Positions 11,082 through 23,975 of a DNA stretch of 64,000 nucleotides are shown here, one piece after another. The notes beneath the pieces are model-generated. The model did no database searches and was not told where the DNA came from. It was given only the letters and a program-made list of their open reading frames with translations. Within the stretch, counting starts at the first letter, position 1, and each line of letters starts with the position of its first letter. Made by a program: the position numbers and the translations under genes. This DNA comes from Calycina herbarum (taxonomy: Eukaryota > Ascomycota > Leotiomycetes > Helotiales > Pezizellaceae), in the NCBI GenBank assembly GCA_001414485.1, contig LLEY01000093.1:1-64000 (forward strand), read 5' to 3'.

Positions 11082-12942
11082 ACGTGATCTATTACCGAGC
11101 TGCGTATATCACCGAGCTGCGCACTTTTACCGAATTTACTACTCTACTACTTTAATACGCGTTTTCTTCTTCTATAATATAAGTCTAAACTTAAGAAGTA
11201 CGAATTATATTAGCTATTAAAGCTATTCGAACATCTAAACGAAAATTAAGCTGTAGAAACGCTATAAAAATCTATAAAGTTCCTAAATCTACTCTTTGTC
11301 TTAGAATAAACAGCCGACCTTCTTATAGCGATGCTAAACCTAATTGTTTAAAGCTAACGAAATTAGAAGAGGAAACAATTATTTAATATATATTCGATTA
11401 AGATTCTAGAGGGTTTTCGCCTCAGCTAGCTAATATAGAAGATATAGCGAATTACCTTCTTAAGACGTGTAGAGTAAAACACGTTAGAAAGTGCTAGGTA
11501 GAACGATTTATAGTTCGACGACTAGAGCTAAAGACGCGTTTTAATTACGTTTACGACTTTTAAAGAGCCTTATATAAAGATCCTAAGTTAATTAGCGCGT
11601 GGTTTTAACTAGTAGAGAATATATAGGCGAAATATAGTATAGTAGATAGCGATTTCTATAACTTCGACGAGACCGGCTTTATAATAGGTTAAATCTATTC
11701 TAGAATAGTTGTTACTTATGCTGATCGACGTAGTAAGAGTAAGGTAGTTTAACTAGGTAATCGAGAATAGACGATAGTAATTATTATAATTAATAGCAAA
11801 GGTAGGAGTATCTCTCTATTCCTTATTATTTAAGGCGCTAATTACCTCGCGAATTAGTATTCTAAAACTAGCCTCTCTTACGATTAGGTTATTAAACCTA
11901 TAAATAATAGTTAGATAAATAATAAGATAGGTCTAGAATAGTTAAAACACTTCGATAAACATACTACTACTTAAGCTAAGGGTCTATATTATATATTGGT
12001 TTTAGATAGATATAAGAGTTACGAATCAGTAGAATTTTAAGAATATTATAAGTCTTATAATATTATAACTCTTAGATTACCTCTATATTCTTCTTATCTA
12101 ACTTAGCTACTTGATATCGGGTGTTTTACTATCCTTAAGTAGAAGTATAGTTAAGAAATCAAAGGGTTTATAAAAGTATATATTAATTATATTACTAAGG
12201 TCGAGTTCCTTATAGTCTTTAAATAAGCGTATATTAAGTTAATTACTCTTATAAACGGTTAGGCTAGATTCTATAGAGCTAGATTAATACCTTTTAACTC
12301 TTAAGTAGTTATATCGAAGTTAGATATAAAGTTATAAACTCTAACGCTTACTAGCCCCTCTTCTGTCGAGGCAGACTCTTAGGTTTCGTAGACCTCTTAT
12401 AACCTAACGAAAGCTCTTTCGTAAACGACTTTAGTTAGAGATTATATTGCTTATTATTAAGGAAGCTCGCCTACTCCTCTTTTTCAAACTGTTGCTTTAT
12501 TAGCTAAAGGTATAGAGCGTTTAGCTTATGAATTAACTCTTGTTAATACTAAGCTACGTATACTTTAAGCAGTAAATAAGGCACTTTCTAAGCGTTATAG
12601 AGCTAAAAAGAATCGTATCTATTAAGGAGGTATACTTACTATAGAGGATATATATAATATTATAGCTTAAGACGAAGTAAATAAGGAGATACGACGCGAT
12701 AAGCGCTTTAGAAGAGTAAATCGTAAGGAAGGGATTTCAACTATACGACGTTATAGCACTTATAGAAAGACTAGTTATAATATACGAACTTATTAAGAAC
12801 TTATAGATATATCTAGCTTATTAGAATCTAAAGAGTAATAAGTTTTATCTATTATTATAGTTAATTTATTATATTTTAAAGTAGTAGAAGTCGGTAAAAG
12901 TACGTAGCGCGGTGATATACGCAGCTCGGTAATAGATTACGT
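11082..12942 (+). mobile_element. Fot-1, a Fot/pogo-type DNA transposon inside chromovirus 1
   Basis: 1861 bases with terminal inverted repeats of about 43 bases starting ACGTGATCTATTACC and flanked by duplicated TA (11080-11081, 12943-12944). Each end contains a doubled ACCGAGCTGCG-like motif, a likely transposase-binding repeat. The empty site is preserved in chromovirus 2, where the same context reads straight through a single TA at 23576-23577. The same element recurs at 54948-56808 with identical length. Confidence 0.92.
11195..12838 (+). pseudogene. Fot/pogo transposase relic of Fot-1
   Basis: Cut-and-paste DDE transposase of the pogo/Fot branch (DDE_1 fold). One frame of 547 codons runs without indels from 11195 to the stop at 12836-12838, a normal length for the family. 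A helix-turn-helix region of psq/CENP-B type lies at the start (RKLSCRNAIKIYKVPKSTL), the catalytic core motif DFYNFDETGFIIG sits near 11650, and a DRYKSYES stretch lies near 12010. The frame is interrupted by many TAA/TAG codons at likely Gln and Trp sites, with no frameshift, so damage is by RIP alone. The true ATG is not visible and lies upstream or was mutated. Confidence 0.85.
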
Positions 12943-13613
12943 TAGCTATTTCCTTATAGATATATACCTTTAATCCTTTATAAAAGAGTTTTATAAGAGT
13001 AATAGTATTCTATTCTAACTTTGTTTTATATTATTAAAATTTATTAGTATAATCTATTACTAATCTAGTCTAGTATAATTCTAAAAGCTTATATATAGCT
13101 GTTTAGATCGTGTTAAAGTCTTTAAAGACTTTTTTAATAGTTATCTTAAATCCTCTCTAAGATTTAAATATAATCTTAGTTAATTCTATCTTTCTATCTT
13201 CTTTCTTATTCTTAAAGAAGTCCTCTAAGTATAACTAAGCCTATTCTAACGCTAATCTTTTAAAGTAGAAGATAGTAAAGATAGTTTATAAATTATAATT
13301 ACCTTTAAATTTATTAGAGTTAAAATTAAAGTAGATGTCTATTTAGAGAAGGAATAAGTTAAGTTCCTTTCGCTTCTTATAATATATATCTAGTATCTTA
13401 ACTTTAATAGACTTAAGTACTTTAACCTTATAAGGCTCGGAGGCGTCTAGTATACTAATATTATCATCGTTCCTAGTTAACTATATACTAGCAGGTGTTC
13501 TTCTAATAGTGCTTCTAGATGTTCCTACAACGTTAACTCGACTAGTATTCGAGCTAGCTGCTATAGAGGTTGCTAAGGCTATAGTAACTAAACTTCTAAG
13601 CTAGTACTTAAAG

Positions 13614-14069
13614 TATAACAAAACTTAAATAAACTAAATAAAGATAACTAAGTCTCAAAAGTTAGTATATAGATAAGAAGTATAGATATACTAGTTTATT
13701 TACTTAGAAGTGAACTTATTACTTATATTAAAGATATTAAATAAGATAATAAGATTAATAACTAAAGTTAAGTACGAAGCTTCTATCTAATAGCAGAAGT
13801 ACTAGTCTTATATAGAACCTTCGTTTATATTAGAGTCCTACTTAGTAAGAGTCCCGAAGATAGAGTCTAACTCTATTTCCAGAGCTTCTTAAAACTAGAC
13901 TCTATTATCTAACTACTCCTAACCGAGTTATATAATATAACTATAATAAGATCCTTAGAATTATATATCTATCTAATCCCTTCTTCCTTTCAGAGTTATA
14001 ATAGTATTCGTTCTATTAGAGCGCCGCCTAGACTTTATTCATTCACGTGCTAGCACGTGATTCGTAATA
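13614..14069 (-). repeat. Chromovirus 1, 5' LTR (type A U3)
   Basis: 456 bases. Its U3 end keeps a perfect 16-base palindrome CACGTGCTAGCACGTG (14044-14059) holding two CACGTG boxes, the kind of site bound by bHLH or bZIP factors. Gag begins immediately to its left. Confidence 0.85.
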
Positions 14070-15159
14070 CTTCACTTTACTAGTAAGCTAGTATTATTTC
14101 TCCTTCTTCCTATTCTTAATAGAGGAAAGGCTATTACATCTCTTCTAATATACCTACTATTTCTTATCGTTAACTAATTTAAAATTAATCTTATTATCTA
14201 CTATAAATTCTATATTAGTATTATTAAACGTTTTAGAGTTAAAAGTCTAATACTACGTTAGAAGAGCTATAAACGTAGATGTTACCTACTTACTATTCTA
14301 ATATCTTCTTATTTATATAGAGATAAAATAAGCTAACTCTAGTCTTATATTATATATATATATAGATTCTATTATAATACTATAAGGTTCTAAGCTTCTT
14401 TAGTAGAGTCCCTTAGTATATCGTAGAGGAGCTGAATATTATTAGCTCTAAAGACTAGGTAGAGTCGTTTAGACTTCGCTATATAGGTTTCTAGAAATCG
14501 TTATAGTTATTACCTAATATAAGGTTAATAGCTATATAGAGAGGCAAAGTAGTAGATCTTATACTCGTTTTTAAAGATTATAAATAGTCGATGTTTTAGT
14601 TAAGAGAGTAAGGCTACTAATGAAATAAATTACTAGGTAGAAGGCTGTAGTATAGAGGGAGGCAATTACTAGCTCTAGGCTAGGCTAGTTAGATAGAAAT
14701 AATTTATTACTATTATAAAAGATAATCTTTAAATAGTATCTAATCTCTTTAAATTCGAGGTTACGACTTTTCCAGGTGAATTTATATCTTACTAGACTTA
14801 AAAGTAGTAAGGCTTAGTACTATATAATTTGCTTACTTATAGCTAGCTAATAATAGCTAAGTAGACCCCGGTATTTAGACTCTAGTACTTTTAAGCTAAG
14901 ATATTTACTAATATTATATTCTTATATATCTTATACTAAATAAATTTCTTATAGTACTTCGAGCTTAAGAGAAGAAAGCAGCCTCGCTAGTACTATTCTT
15001 TATAATTATATAATAAAAAGATAGTAAAGATAATTAACTAACTACGAGTTCTATTAACCTCTTTAAATAATTAATTAATAACAGCGGTAGAGAGATAAGA
15101 GTAACGTGTTTTAACTAAGATATTTAGTTTAATACTAAAGTTTACTATAACGTAGTATA
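14070..15159. other. RIPed AT-rich sequence, unassigned
   Basis: This segment continues at 17001 on the far side of Fot-2, so it was one host sequence of about 1.5 kb. It has low CpA/TpG and no frame I can identify. It shows no match to the LTR elements in the window. Confidence 0.4.
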
Positions 15160-17000
15160 CTAGGACCTCGTGATTATCAGGACCTTGTGAATTTTTTCCT
15201 ACCCTACTACTTTAAAATATAATAAAACTACTATAACATATTAAATTAATTAAAACTACTCGGAATCTAATAAACTAGATATATCTACAACTTCTTAACA
15301 CATCCACGTATTATAACCAGTTTTTCTATAAGTACTACAACGTCGCTAAGTCGTTTATCCTTCATCTTCTCTACCCTCTCTAGAGCGCTTGTTACGTCGA
15401 ACCTGCTCCTCCGCATTCTTCTAGGCTAATCCGTTCTATATATCCTCTATAGTAAGTACACCTCCTTCTTAGACACGGGTATTTTTAGCCCTCCGACGTT
15501 TACTAAGGGCTTCATTTGCTGTTCGAAGTATACGGACCTCAGCTAATAAGAGGGTTACCTTATAGGCTAATCGCTCTATACCTTTTACTAATAAAGCGAT
15601 TATCTAGAAAATAGGTGTTAGCGAGCTTCCTTAGTAACGAGCAATACGATCCCTAACAAGAGTTGATTACGAAAGAGCTTTAGAAGGGTTACGAGGAGTC
15701 TAGGAGACCTAAGAGGTGGCGTCGGCAGAGGGGGGTCTAGTAGGTATAGGAGTCTATAACTTAATATCAAGCTTTAAGATCACAGTCTAGGGTTCTAGAG
15801 GCACTAGACCAGCTCTACAGAACCCAGCTTTAGCGTTTTAGGTTGTTATTAACTAGTTATAGGCTATATAAAACGTAAGAAAGAACTCGACCTTAGTAAT
15901 ATAGTTTATATAAGCCTTAATAAAGGTCTCGATTTAACGCTCGTACATACGTTTAAGAATACTAAAACACCTAACATCGAGTAGCTAGGTTAGATAAGAC
16001 GAATAAGAAGGTAGGCAAAGAGTAATAATATTATATAACTTATAATACTCTTAGAATACTACCGATTCATAACTCTTATACCTATCTAGAACTAACATTC
16101 GATATAGCCCTTTTATATAACCACGAGTATACTTATCGAAGTGTTCTAGCTATTCTAAGCCCGTCTTATTATTAGTCTATCTATTACTAGTTAGTTTAAT
16201 AACCTAGTTGTTAGGAAGACCGCCCTTAGTATACTAACTAGCAAGGTGATTTTTCCCTTAAACTACTAAGAATAGAAGGATGCTTAAACCCTCTCTATTA
16301 ATATAGACAATTGCTATAGCCTATTCCCGATTGCCTAGCTAGACAGCCTTGCCTCTGCTACGTCGATCAGCGCGTATAATAACTATTCTAGCGTAGATAA
16401 CACCTATTATAAAACCAGTCTCGTCAAAGTTATAGAAATCGTAGTCTTAGATCCTATATTTCGCCTATATATTCTCTACTAGTCGAAACCACGCGCTAAT
16501 TAGCTTAGGATCTTCGTACAAGGCCCTTTAGAAATCGTAAACGCGATTAAAACGCGTCTTTAGTTCTAGACGTCGTTATATAAATCGTTATACCTAGTTC
16601 TTTCTAACGCGTTATCCTCTACACGACTCGAGTATATAATTTACTATATCTTCTACACCACCTAGCCAGGGCGCAAATCCTCTCGTATCTAGATCAAGTA
16701 TATTTTAAATAATCACCTCCTCTTCTATTATAGTTATTTTATAATTTGCTAGCCGGTATTCGCTAAGAGTAGTTCGACCAGCTATTCTATCGGTAAGTGT
16801 AGAATAAGAGACTCTGTATAGCTTCGTAGCTTTACTACAGTTTATTCGTTTAGATAATCGAATAGCTTCGATAGCTAGGATAATTCGAGCTTCTTAGGTT
16901 TGAGATTCTATTAGGTAGTTGTTAAGAAAACGCGTGTTAAAGTTGAAGGTAGTAGGGTAGGGAAAAAATTCACAAGGTTCTGATAATTACGAGGTCCTGG
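15160..17000 (-). mobile_element. Fot-2, a second Fot/pogo-type DNA transposon
   Basis: 1841 bases with inverted repeats of about 45 bases (left end CTAGGACCTCGTGATTATC, right end its near reverse complement) flanked by duplicated TA (15158-15159 and 17001-17002). The minus strand encodes a decayed transposase, with FYNFDETGF readable near 16405-16440 and an LGNREQA motif near 16330. Its termini differ from Fot-1, Fot-3 and Fot-4, so it is a separate family. CpA/TpG are less depleted at its ends than in the neighbours, suggesting lighter RIP. Confidence 0.88.
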
Positions 17001-17420
17001 TATACCACGTTATATTAATAAATATGTAAATTATACTAGATAGATATACCGAATATAGTAATATATAAAATAAAAGAGTAAAATAAAATCTTTTAAAAGT
17101 ATATTTCTATTTATTACTACTATAAACGTATTTCTAAGCTAGATATCTTACGAGTATCTACCTATATACCTTTCTACTATCTAGTAACTAGATATATAAC
17201 GAGTATATACTAAGAAGTTTAATCGTTACTATCGTAGTATAACGTATTAAACCCTAGGTACGCGCTACTCTGCTAGCTCTAAGCGTCTATAGTTGATCTC
17301 TCTTAGCGCCTTCGAGTCTTTAAAATCTGTCTAAAAATTATACTAATTTCGTTCTATATCTATAGTAATATATCGCTAGTTTAGAAGTATAAGCCTTTCT
17401 ATTATAAGAGAAGAGCTTCG
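17001..17420. other. RIPed AT-rich sequence between Fot-2 and chromovirus 2
   Basis: No gene is recognisable. It is the right-hand remainder of the sequence into which Fot-2 inserted and ends with CTTCG (17416-17420), the target duplication of chromovirus 2. Confidence 0.4.
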
Positions 17421-17866
17421 TATAACGAAACTTAAACGAACTAAACAAAGATAACTAAGTCTCGAAGGTTAGTATATAGGTAAGAAGTACAGATACGCTG
17501 GATTGTTTACTTAGAAGTGAACTCGTTACTTATATTAAAGATGTTAAATAAGATAATAAGATTAATAACTAAAGTTAAGTACGAAGCTCCTATCTAATAG
17601 CAGACGTGCTAGTATATATAGGTTCTCTCGTACTATCTAGATCCCTATATAAGCCTAGATCCCTAGATCCCTCTAGATCTCTTAAGGGATCTAAGGGGAT
17701 CTATCACGTAATTACTAACAGCTATCTAATAGTAAGATCCTAGAATACTTAAATACCTTTATATTACTAATTCCCTCTTATATCACCTTCTATTTCCTAG
17801 ATATTATATCTTATCTTATTAGAGCGCTGTCTAGACTACTTACTATATATAACGTAATTTATAACA
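17421..17866 (-). repeat. Chromovirus 2, 3' LTR (type B U3)
   Basis: 446 bases, equal in length to the 5' LTR. Its U3 contains clustered TAGATCCC repeats absent from chromoviruses 1 and 7. The minus-strand purine tract GGCTAAGAAGAGAATAG abuts it at 17867 and is the polypurine primer. Confidence 0.85.
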
Positions 17867-18082
17867 CTATTCTCTTCTTAGCCTAGTATATCTTTATACT
17901 TAAGTATAAGCTAAGAAACTCGGTTAGAGTGTTAGTAGTATCCTTTCCTTTCTATTATATCCTACTCTATATAAAAGAAGAAAGAAGAATAAATACTTTT
18001 TATAAAAAGTATTAAAATAGTTTATAATAAGATATTACTATGTTCTTACTATGCTTTCTAAAAGCGTAGATGTTTTATTAAC

Positions 18083-18448
18083 ATCTCCTAATCTTCTTAA
18101 TATTCTAAATACGTTTATTCGAAGCTAAAATATAATAGAACCGACGATGCTTAGGAGAAGAACGTTCCCTACGCTAGTAACTAGTCCTCTATTAAAAGAT
18201 AAGAGGAGAAGCTAGATAGGGAAGAGGAGGAGGCGATAGTAAAGATTCTACGGTTACGAAAACAGAAGGCCTTTCTTAAAGAAAGGTAACGTAAAATGTC
18301 TTATTAAGAACTTCGTTTTCTTAATAAACTTAATACTACTAAGAAGGTAGAAAAGAAAGAGAAGAAGGAGAAAGAAAGAGAGGAATAAGAGCAGCGGGAG
18401 GCGGAGGTTGTCTATCTAGTAGCCCTGTCTATTCCTACTAGTTCCTAA
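18083..18448 (+). pseudogene. Antisense charged coiled-coil ORF relic in chromovirus 2
   Basis: On the strand opposite to gag-pol, between the chromodomain and the 3' LTR, a frame reads through with stops only at likely Gln codons (for example KER-stop-RKMSY-stop-ELRF). It encodes a strongly charged, helical sequence: an ASN-stop-SSIKR start, then REEEEAIVKILRLRKQKAF, then a Lys/Glu run (KKVEKKEKKEKEREE). From memory, similar small charged proteins are annotated next to retroelements in other ascomycetes; I cannot verify that here. A counterpart sits in chromovirus 5 at about 42365-42670. Function is unknown. Confidence 0.55.
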
Positions 18449-21400
18449 TCTAAGGTAGTCCTTAACCTAGCTTTCCTTACAGCTTTTCCTTTAAACTACG
18501 AATTATAGGTAAACCTAGGTTTTCTTAATAAAATTTCTAAAGTTCTACTAGGCAATAGTTAAGATTGCCTCTTAGCTCCTAAGTATTTTCTAAATATAAG
18601 TAATTTAACTATTTAATTAAATACTTAATCTTACCTCTAATAATCTTATAGTTAAGAATTCTTTTAACTTTATATTCAGCGTTTAGATTAGCTAGTTGAA
18701 TTTTTATAAATAAGGCTAGTAGTGCTCCTAGTAGTACTAGTTCGAGTAAGAATATATAGAATACTAAGTAGATGTTTATTATCCTTAGTAGTACTAATTT
18801 ATAATTTAAAGGTTCTTTAACTCGTTTAATTTTAAATAGTCTAAGTTTTTTATAATCTAGTTTATTACTTAGTCTTTTTATATTAATATTCTTTTATACT
18901 AAGTAGACTTTATCCCTCTCTTTTAACGTTAGCTCCTAACTACGTTATTTATTATAGTAGTACATATTTCTTTCTACTATAAATTATAAGTCCTCTATAA
19001 GTTCCTTATATAGACTCTTAATTTTTAAGATATAAATATAAGTAAGTTAGTTGTTAATAGTTATAGATAGTAGTTCTTAATATACTAATAATTTATACCT
19101 AAAATTAGTATAGAATAGTATAATAAGTATTATTTCTATTACTAAACTATTATAGGCAAACTATACTAAGGGCAGCAGTTCTACCTAGTTGTCTTACTAG
19201 TAGTTTATATAACAACGAAGGTATATTTTAACTACTTAATTTATTCTTTTATTTCCTCTATTTATTTAAGAGTAGAAAGCTATAAAGAGCTTTCTTTTTA
19301 TATCTAATCGTTCTATAAGAGCGATTTAAAATTTTAAGGTAAAGAGCTTGTCTCTATCTAAGAGTATTTCTTCTAGTAGTTTATATCTTAAGACTACTTC
19401 TCTAAGGAATACAAATACTAGTTCCTTAGCTATACTTAACTCTATATATACTATAAGAATTATATACTTTATAAGTCGTTCTATAATAACTAGAATTATA
19501 TTATATTTAACTCCTATTATTAGATCTTTAGATTTTAGTAATTTAATAATAAAATCTATAGATATTAATTTCTAAGGTATCTATAGTATTAGAGTAGTAT
19601 TCATCTATCTATAAGGAGTATAGTAAGAAGCCTTATTCTTAGTATAGGTATTATATTCTACTATTACTTCTTTAACTATTATAGATAACTAATTAATATA
19701 GTAGTATTATCTTATCCTCTAGAGGGTTCTACGAATTCCTTAGTAGTTATAAGCAGGCGTAGTATAGTATTCCTATATAAATTCCTTTATATATAAGCTA
19801 GGAACCTATAATTTCCCTTTTATATACTAGTTATAACCTTTATATAAGTTCTAAATTTTATTTATCTAGATATTGTTTATTACTACTATTTTATATATAG
19901 TAGGTACTAAGTCTCTATTCTTAAGAGTTTTTAAGATTATAATCTTCTTATACTCCTTATTTCTCTTATATCTAGGTTTCTAGCTAAGAGTATTAGCCTA
20001 AGTATTTAACATTCCTTTTATATATTAAATAATAATATTAAATCCTTCTAATATCTCTAACTATCTAGCTAATCGCCTTATCATAAGTTCCTTAGTTGTT
20101 ATAAACGTCCTAAGATTCTCGTAGTTAGATAAAACTATAACTAGATATTTTACTAGCTATAAATAAATCCTCTAGTATTCTAAAGCTAATACTATAGTAA
20201 GTAGTTCCTTATTAAAGATACTATAGTTTTATTATACTAGGTTAAATATCTTAGAATAATATATAATAGGTATAAGTTTTCTCTTATTATTTAGTTATAA
20301 GTAAATCGCACCTACTACTATATCTAAGGCGTCTGTTTTAATTATACTAGGCTTGTCTATATCGAAATCGTATAGAATAGGTTTTTCTATAAACTTTACT
20401 TTAATTTTCTAAAAAGCATTCTCTACCTATTTATTCTATATAAATTTAACTACTTTCTTAACTAGTACTAATATTAGTTTAATAATCTTTATATAATCTT
20501 ATATAAACAGACAGCAAAAGTTTATAAATCTAAGGAAAGACTATATATCTTTTATATTCTTTAGTAATTTCTAGTTTAAGATGTCTTAGATCTTTACTAG
20601 ATCTATTTCTATTTTCTCTAAGCTAAATACCTATCCTAGGAAAAGTATCTAAGTTACTTTAAACTTATATTTCAAGAGTTTTAACTAAGAGTTTACTTTT
20701 ATAAGTTATTATAAAACTTCTTTAATATATCTCTTATATTCTTTTTCTTTTTCTAAGAAGATTAAGATATTATCTAGATAATAAATTACTATTACTCTTA
20801 GAAGATCTCTTAAAATATTATTATTTTATCTCTAATATATAGCTAGTATATTATAAAGTCTAAATAGTATAACTATATATTTATAAAAGCTCGATAGTAA
20901 GGTAAATACTATCTTCTATTTATCTCTGGTTTTTATTTATATAAGTCTATAAGCGTTTTATTAATCTAGTTTCATAAACTATACTACCTTACCTAACTTG
21001 TCTTATAAGTATTAGCTAAGTAGTAGCGGATAAGTATCCTTAACTATAGTATGATTTACTTCCTAATAATTAATATATACTCTTCTATCTAGATCGTCTT
21101 TCTTCTTAATAATAAATATATTTAAGGTAATTAGTAACTTAGATCTTCTAATATATCCCTTCTTAATACCTTCCTTTATATAACTTTCTATTCTCTATAG
21201 GCTTTTCTAGTTATATAACCAAAGCTTCTACTTTAAGAGGTAATAACTCTCTTTTAATTTAATCTTATAATCTTATAAGCAATGTTTTAGTAAGGCTCGC
21301 AAGTCTTCTAGGTTTTTAAACAAAGCTTTAAATTCTCTATACTATATAGGTATTTCGTTATCAGCTTTCTTACTAACCTATGAAGGACCCTAGGTAAGGT

Positions 21401-23975
21401 GTCCTAGTACTTTAGAAGAGGTAGTACTAATCTCGTTCTAGTCTTAAAGTTATAAATACGAACCTACGTATTCGTATCGACTAAAGGTTATCGTTTTAGC
21501 CTTCTAGTCGATTTTTAGATTATATTCTTAAATCTATAGTATACTAAGTATTACTTCCTTACTTCCTATTTTAATAATATCGAATTATATATCTAAATAA
21601 TATCCTTTAATATTAATTTTTATTAGAATAGTTTACTAATTAATAATTCTATTTTAATATATAATATTCATTCTATTAACTACTCTTAGTTAATATAGTC
21701 TTATTCCTTTAATTAGAATATTCAGCTTTTCTCGAGCTATTAAAGAGATAAAGTTACCTATTACTCCTAAGTCTATTATAACTTATAACTTTTTCCCTCT
21801 TATTTCTATAGTTATTACTAACTATCTCTCTCTTAAAGTAGCGTCTAACTTTATCTTAATATATTAGACTTCGAAAGATCGATTTTCTTAATTATACTTC
21901 TTTCTCTTCTTATTCTTATACTATAGAAAGAATCTCACTCTTTCTTTATTAGTATATACTACCTCGTATACTAATCTATATTCTATAATTCCTATAGTTT
22001 TAGGAATTTCCTCTATAAATTACTTTAGTATTTATCTATAGTTATATTAGATCTATTTATAACTAGTTTCTGAAATAGCTTCTATAGACTATAGTTCTCC
22101 TATATATAGATAATCTAAAGTAGCCTCTAGTACACTTATCTCTAGTTTTATATAGTAAACTTTAAATATATAATCCTTTAAATTCTTTTCTTTAATAGCT
22201 CTAATCTAAGACTAAGGAAAGAATACTACTCCTTCTTTATCTAATAATACTACTTCGTATATCTAATAGTATTCTACTATTCTAGTAGGCTCTAGTAATA
22301 TTCCTTCGAATCGCTTCTATAATAACTAGTCTAAGGTCGGACTTAGTTTATATCGTATCTATTATACTATTATTTCCTAAACTGTTTCTATAAACTATAG
22401 TTCTCCTACTAATAGATAGTATAATTCTTCTAGTTCTATCTTAGCCTATCTAGTTATATCGAGTTCCCTTTACTCCTAGAATAATATACTAAATAGTTAT
22501 TATAAGTTATATTTTCTAAATACTAACCTATCCTTTCCAAGTAATATAATAATAATATATTACTTAAATTCCTTTAGTATAATATCTTTAAGTAGTATCC
22601 TAAGAAAAGGGGTTTTAATTCGTCCCTTAAATCTTATTAGAACTTACTATGTCTATATACTAATTTTATCTAACATATTATATATTTTCTATATATTCTC
22701 TACTTTAGAGTAAGTAGGTTTTTTAACTAGTTATTGTTTCTATTCTAGTTCCTTTTCTTTAATAGTTTTCTATCTAGTAATTAGGCTAACTAGAGTTATT
22801 ATTTTAGAGTTATTACTTATAACTATATATATTATTAAGATAGTTAGGTTAACCTCTTATATTATATAAGAGCTCTAGAAGTCTAGTTTCTAGTTATTAA
22901 TATATACTTATTAATTTCCTTATTTAAAGGTTCTAAGAAAAGCCTAAGTTTCTCTAACTTTAGAGTCTTTATTCTTTATTTCTTCTTTTAAACTAGAAGA
23001 TAAATCCGACATCTCTAAAAAACTAGTCGATAATAGTAATTTATATTCTACTTAAAGAGGTTACTCTAATTCTATTACTAATTATATATTATAATATTCC
23101 TTAAGAAGTAGATCCCTATTATTATTAGTATCTTATATACTACTAATTCTTTTATTACTTTTAATCTAGGTTCTATATCCTCGTACTTTAAGCTCCTTAT
23201 CTATAAGTTTAATATAATCTATTAAAGCTACCTATTATTAAACAGTAGTATTGATTTATTTCTTTCCCTTAGAGTCTTTCTTCTTACTATACTTATTTAC
23301 TCTATAGCCTAGTTAGCTATAATTATAATATAAGTTCTACTTATATTAACGATTTCGCTCTTCCTAGGAAAGTCCTTCTTTCTTTAGAAAGGTTTTCTTT
23401 TATATAGCGTTTGCCTTCTTATAATACTTGTTAGTATAAGAGTGCTTCTACTTTCCTAACCCTTTACTCTTTTCTCTATACCTAAGGTTACTCTTTCTAA
23501 ATTTATATAAGCGATTATCTAACTAAATAACTTCCTTAATTATACCTATAATAGTTAAGAACTATATATTCTACTTAGCTATTTCCTTATAGATATATAT
23601 CTTTAATCCTCTATAGAAGAGTTCTATAAGAGTAATAGTATCTTATCCCGACTTCGTTCTATAACGTTGAAATTCATTAGCGTAATCTATTACTAATCTA
23701 GTCTAGTATAATTCCAAAAGCTTATATATAGCTATTTAAATCGTATCGAAGTCTCTAAAGACTTTCCTAATAGTTACCTTAAATCCTCTCTAAGATTTAA
23801 ATATAATCTTAGTTAATTCTATCTTTCTATCTTTATTCTTATTTTTAAAGAAATCCTCTAAGTATAGCTAAGCCTATTCTAATACTAATCCCCTAAAGTA
23901 GGAGATAGTAAAGATAGTTTATAAGTTATAATTACCCTCGAACTTATTAAAATTAAAGTTAAAGTAGATGTCTAT

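Larger units (their letters stand above)
5346..14069 (-). mobile_element. Chromovirus (Ty3/Gypsy LTR retrotransposon) 1, RIPed, carrying Fot-1
   Basis: Two 456-base LTRs (5346-5801 and 13614-14069) bound the element; 5-base target duplications are CTTTA (5341-5345) and CTTCA (14070-14074), differing by one CpA-to-TpA change. Sense is the minus strand: gag beside the right LTR, then pol, and a chromodomain relic near 6430-6500 (motif EYKIKKILNYK). Relative to chromovirus 2, reverse transcriptase has lost roughly 250-320 bases around 8430-8490, including the YLDD box, so it was dead before or apart from RIP. All frames carry many stops. Excluding Fot-1 and the duplicated TA it is 6861 bases. 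A purine-rich tract (minus strand, next to 5801) fits the polypurine primer. Confidence 0.88.

Noticed and set aside
19348..19575. 75-codon plus-strand ORF
   Set aside because: Low-complexity Ile/Ser/Tyr frame antisense to chromovirus 2 pol; openness results from RIP composition.
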